A DNA stretch of 15,000 bases from the NCBI GenBank assembly GCA_905221605.1, contig CAJNDS010000089.1, positions 135,001 through 150,000 of the forward strand. The letters run 5' to 3'. The DNA is from Symbiodinium natans. Lineage: Eukaryota > Sar > Dinophyceae > Suessiales > Symbiodiniaceae. Below, piece after piece: positions 12,405 to 15,000 of the stretch (the first letter of the stretch is position 1; every line of letters begins with the position of its first letter). The position numbers and the translations under genes are program-made. The notes below the pieces were generated by a model that made no database searches, was not told the DNA's origin, and saw nothing but the letters and a program-made list of their open reading frames with translations.

Positions 12405-12550
12405 CTATTGCATGGGTGTTGGGGACTGGCTTTGTGTTGGGGAAGTGTATGGGTGATCGTGTAGACTTCGGGAGGGGTGAACGGGTTGATTCGTTAAAGG
12501 CAGGGGTGTGTGAGGGTGTGGGGTGCAGGATGTGAGGTCTGGGGTTGGCC
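12405..12550 (+). repeat. GT/G-rich degenerate minisatellite
   Basis: Irregular GGGTGT/GTGTTGGGG-like units (gtgttggggactgg, gcaggggtgtgtgagggtgt). It resembles the reverse complement of the C-rich array at 9245-9480, so both may belong to one repeat family in opposite orientation. It starts right at the edge of the AT island. Confidence 0.55.
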
Positions 12551-12927
12551 TGTGCCGGCTCTTGCGCCACAAGTGCCGCATGGACTCCCCTCACGAAACC
12601 AACTGTCACTGCACGCGTGCACCAAGGCCACAGTCTCCACAGCGGCGTCACCTATGAAGGCCCCGCCGGGTTTGTGGGCCTTTGAACTGGGTAGAAATTC
12701 CCTCTTGCAAGTTGCTACAGGAGGATGTAGGAAGGCATGGGCTTTGACCAGCATTGTTGCCACTTCGAGCCTTCACCCCAAGTTCAGAACCCTTCAACGC
12801 CGATTCGAACAGGGACAGAGACGAAAGCCCCTGCTGCCCTTTCCATACCCTTGCCCCGAGCAAACCAGTGCCGCAAACTCGAGCCCTGACTGTGGTTGCA
12901 GCAGCAGCACCATCAGCATCAGCACCA

Positions 12928-13143
12928 ATGGTGGCAGCAAAAACGCGAGTCCTGTGTTCTGAAGGGATGACGCTGGTCATTGTTTTGTCGTCTTCTTTCG
13001 CATCTGTAGCTCTGTACAGCCTCCAGCCTCCAAAGTACTACTATACTGACACAGCAGTTGACGACTCCATTGGCCAGAAGAACGATTCCATCTGCCCATG
13101 CCCAACATGCGAAACAATCAGTCAGAGCAACGGGGCCGGACAG
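12928..13143 (+). CDS. Gene E: probable first exon of a single-pass membrane protein
   Basis: The ATG at 12928 sits in a CACCAATGG context. The exon is open for 72 codons in phase 0 to CAG|GTGCCC. A short basic start (MVAAKTRVLCSEG) is followed by a hydrophobic segment of about 18 residues (MTLVIVLSSSFASVALYSL, residues 14-32), then QPPKYYYTDTAVDD and a small Cys group (CPCPTCE, about residues 56-62). This is the layout of a type II membrane protein or an uncleaved signal anchor. The frame is open further upstream (to 12754), so translation could begin earlier. I do not recognise the family and did not find a secure second exon. Confidence 0.45.
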
Positions 13144-13248
13144 GTGCCCCCCTCCCCACCCTTGCTCCATGTGGACATGCAGCAAGCAAGGTTTATCCTG
13201 GCTTGCCGGAGTACGAGTATCCTTCGCCGGTGAGCGCTGCAATCTCAG

Positions 13249-13348
13249 ATCGCAGCAGTGGGCTATGAATGGCTATGACGTATATGGCGTAGATCACAAC
13301 CTCGTACTCATGGCTTGCGCAATGGTGTTGCATGCCTCCCATGCCTGA
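13249..13348 (+). CDS. Candidate exon (NGYDVYGVDHNLVLMAC)
   Basis: Acceptor gctgcaatctcag|A; the frame then reads SQQWAMNGYDVYGVDHNLV, LMACAMVLHASHA and TGA. Splicing before the stop is possible at ATG|GTGTTG. The minus strand is also open here and gives IYAIYVIAIHSPLLRSEIAA, so the strand is undecided. It could belong to gene E or F. Confidence 0.25.
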
Positions 13349-13448
13349 ACCGGCAATCCTACGTTGATGCTTGTAGTTGTTCGTGGAGAGGGATGAATAG
13401 GACAATCTCCAGTTGCTCATTTAGCCGCTCGCTCCTCTGTAGCCCAAG

Positions 13449-13511
13449 GGTGGGAACAGGAGGGAGAGCCGCAGAAGCACTGAAGGTCCGAAACACCTTC
13501 CTGAACGTGGA
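13449..13511 (+). CDS. Gene F exon with VRNTFLNV motif
   Basis: A pyrimidine-rich tract (cgctcgctcctctgtagcccaag) precedes it. After one base it reads VGTGGRAAEALKVRNTFLNV plus two bases, ending before a GA donor (GA|GATTGG). The joined codon becomes Glu with the first base of the next exon. Confidence 0.45.
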
Positions 13512-15000
13512 GATTGGAAGGTTGCGATGCTCCGGAAGACGTTCTTGGCCACATTCTCAGCCGTCCCCTTGCCTGCAGGCCTCCGTCCATCGACGAGTTC
13601 TACCAGGAGCGCGGCTTGCGCCGGCGCCTCGGGAGTTGGGGAAGTGGCATGCCTACATTTTCAGGAATCTCCTTCACTGTCTTCGCTTGCCTTGGAGTGA
13701 GCCTTGGTGTGGCCGCCACATGCGGTCCTCACGTGAGGCTCGGCGCCAGGGAGTGCCTTTGGCATACCTCCAGGCCACCCGATGAGGTAACTTTGGTAGC
13801 TTTGGCAACTTGCAAGATCTTGGAGCTTTCCCTCGAGCAAGGCCTGAACTCGGGGATCGCAGGCAGCCAAGTCACCGAGGAGGCACTGCTACTGCTACAT
13901 ACTGCTCTGCGACCGTCGGAGGGAAGGGGAGGGGGATGGGGAGGGGGACCCCTGCTGGCCTCTCATACATCTTTTCCCTTCTGCACTGCAATTGCAGCCA
14001 CTTTATGGACTTTATCGGCTGGCAATGGGCAGGAAGATGACTTCGTGCCCGCCAGAGAAAAGATGCAGGAGAACACGCCCAAGGCCCGTAGCTCTGCCCA
14101 AGACTCTGCATTGATTGACCTCCTGGCAAGACCTCGCAAGGCCCAACCTTCACAGCCTGGTTCTACTGTCGCGGTCACACAGTGGCCAAGGCCTCCCGGA
14201 TGACATATCCAGACAGCATCTAGTCGCCCTAATTGCAAAACGAGTACTCCATTGTGGCATCTGATGTCTCTGTTTTCGTGATCAGGACAATGAGTGGCGA
14301 CGGCTTGGAGGAGTTCATCTCGGCTGGGCTTGGAGTAGCCAGGCTCTCGGCTCTTCAGGACCTGCTACAGACATTAGCCATCATTACTTACCCCACACTC
14401 AGTTGCCTTTTTTGTGAGCCTGCTCATGGGCAGCTCAGGTGGATGTCAGTGGGAAGGCCGCCTTTCCTCGAAGCCACTGCGAGCATTGTAACTGTTAGCG
14501 GCAACTGGACCAAGCATCCCGAAGCCCTAAACCATCCTACGCCCCTCCGTGCTTGTATTGTAGCTGCCCTAACTTACCATCTCTTCCGCCACAAGACACT
14601 CGGGTTTCTGCGAGGCTCCTTCTCTCAAGGAGATGCCTCCGCCTCCACCGCCTGAGAGGCTCTCAGCGCATGTCAAGAAGACCAGTTGATACGGCAGAGA
14701 GCAAGCTGTGCACCACCTATCCGAACACTTGCTATGTAATACTTTTTTCCCACCCTCAGTGCGGAGATGTGAGAGTTTCAGTCAATCAATCTGATCACCT
14801 CCTCGCCCGGTGTCCCACCCGGTGGGGATGATTGAAGCACGTTATCCTTGTTTCCTTTCGCAATCAAACTTCATTTCTGATAAGTTACATTTCCCCGCCC
14901 GTTCTTCGCATCTCTGGCCAGGGCTCCGCAGTTTATCATCCCGGAGAGCCTCCCGCCTCTGCCAAATGGCCGAGAGAAGGAGAAGTGGGGGGGCCAGTTG
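13449..15000 (+). CDS. Gene F model: KNTF/SAPG-signature protein, possibly Mei2-like (cut by the window edge)
   Basis: Exons 13449-13511, 13579-13646 and 13738-13786 join in phase and give, in order, EALKVRNTFLNVE, PPSIDEFYQERGLRRRL and SAPGSAFGIPPGHPMR. This order of a (V/R)(K/R)NTF motif, a PPS..F..ER motif and a SAPG motif is, from memory, common in dinoflagellate proteins, some of which carry a Mei2-type RRM (RRM_2). Exon 14191-14243 then reads LPDDISRQHLVALIAKR, like the start of that RRM (LP.DxSR..L...I). The expected YDFVYLP segment was not found in the window. Either the rest lies beyond the window, or the domain is broken, or the match is accidental. Exons between 13786 and 14191 are missing. 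The family role would be RNA binding; that is an inference. Confidence 0.4.
13579..13646 (+). CDS. Gene F exon with PPSIDEFYQER motif
   Basis: Acceptor cttgcctgcag|G, then PPSIDEFYQERGLRRRLGSW and GS plus one base before a GC donor (G|GCATGC). The same frame stays open over 13514-14203 (229 codons), so the 3' border is uncertain and an exon running on into FACLGVSLGVAAT is possible. Confidence 0.45.
13738..13786 (+). CDS. Gene F exon with SAPGS motif
   Basis: Acceptor cctcacgtgag|GC and strong donor AG|GTAACT. Two leading bases complete a Gly, then SAPGSAFGIPPGHPM and two bases. Two rival frames are open across it. Confidence 0.4.
14191..14243 (+). CDS. Gene F exon resembling the start of a Mei2-type RRM
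   Basis: Acceptor agtggccaag|GC, then LPDDISRQHLVALIAKR, with a donor CGA|GTACTC. The same bases in other frames read PRPPG* and ASRMTYPDSI*. The call rests on resemblance to the LP.D.SR..LV.L. helix of the family. Confidence 0.35.
14291..14629 (+). other. Open stretch, coding frame undecided
   Basis: After gtgatcag| at 14285, the frame with ATG 14291 reads MSGDGLEEFISAGLGVARLS. Further on, after gggcag| at 14434, one frame reads LRWMSVGRPPFLEATASI and another QVDVSGKAAFPRSHCEHCNC. None can be preferred by phase. Confidence 0.25.
14630..14689 (+). CDS. Candidate exon with proline run (EMPPPPPPERL)
   Basis: Acceptor tctctcaag|GAG; phase 0 reads EMPPPPPPERLSAHVKKTS then TGA at 14687-14689. 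A donor A|GTTGAT just before the stop would extend the protein. Probably part of gene F or a neighbour. Confidence 0.35.
   Translation, partial: EMPPPPPPERLSAHVKKTS
14922..15000 (+). CDS. Partial exon at the right edge (FIIPESLPPLPNGREKEKW)
   Basis: Acceptor atctctggccag|G, then APQFIIPESLPPLPNGREKE and KWGGQL to the window end, open and protein-like. A second acceptor (ccgcag|TTT, 14931) keeps the frame. The exon continues outside the window; no family recognised. Confidence 0.45.

Noticed and set aside
13486-13600. Apparent one-base frameshift between VRNTFLNVE and the next open frame
   Set aside because: A 67-nt GA-AG intron (13512-13578) joins the two motifs in phase, so no frameshift or pseudogene needs to be assumed.
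1-15000. Relict dinoflagellate spliced leader (DinoSL), transposase or reverse transcriptase traces, and CRISPR
   Set aside because: I scanned by eye for the conserved leader end (ttttggctcaag), for RT or transposase motifs and for regular spaced repeats, and found none. A computed search could still reveal diverged traces.

Overview
The window looks like nuclear DNA of a dinoflagellate, most likely a Symbiodiniaceae-type alga. This is an inference from several signs read by eye. Short open stretches are bounded by GT-AG, GC-AG and GA-AG introns, usually with an AG|G acceptor. The codon phase carries across many of these junctions. A VRNTFLNV ... PPSIDEFYQER ... SAPGS motif series typical of dinoflagellate proteins is present, and TTTGGGG/TTTAGGG heptads lie inside a likely intron. 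I see no operon, no bacterial gene order, no tRNA or rRNA gene and no CRISPR. No database search was possible, so all exon borders are hand-drawn hypotheses.

Layout. (A) 353-2162, plus strand: a highly charged, Ala/Glu/Lys-rich coiled-coil protein. A 135-nt exon and a 1.5-kb exon are joined by a GC-AG intron. The protein is built of two tandem copies of a unit of about 270 residues. (B) 3662-8691, plus strand: a chain of short exons (27-101 nt), most of them reading as heptad-like coiled-coil segments, with a stop at 8689-8691. It may be the 3' part of the same gene as A. Its introns hold the internal telomere-like heptads, a dispersed repeat seen twice, poly-G/poly-C runs and a purine tract. 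(C) 8811-9212, plus strand: two exons of an unrecognised protein, the second with 76 open codons. (Spacer) 9213-9800: a C-rich degenerate minisatellite that flips to G-rich near 9480. (D) 11101-9806, minus strand: a six-exon gene model with consistent phase at its best junctions, ending in a Ser/Arg-rich and Cys/His-rich C-terminus. (AT island) about 11120-12350: strikingly AT-rich DNA with no gene I can recognise. (E) 12928-13143, plus strand: a probable first exon of a single-pass membrane protein. (F) 13449 to the right edge, plus strand: exons of a protein with the dinoflagellate KNTF/SAPG signature, then a segment like the start of a Mei2-type RRM.

The genes show no evident shared pathway. 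A-C run rightward, D runs leftward and converges on them over the repeat-rich spacer, and E-F run rightward again. Regulatory sites, the trans-splice leader acceptors and poly(A) sites could not be assigned. In many places two or three frames read as plausible protein, and the confidences reflect that.
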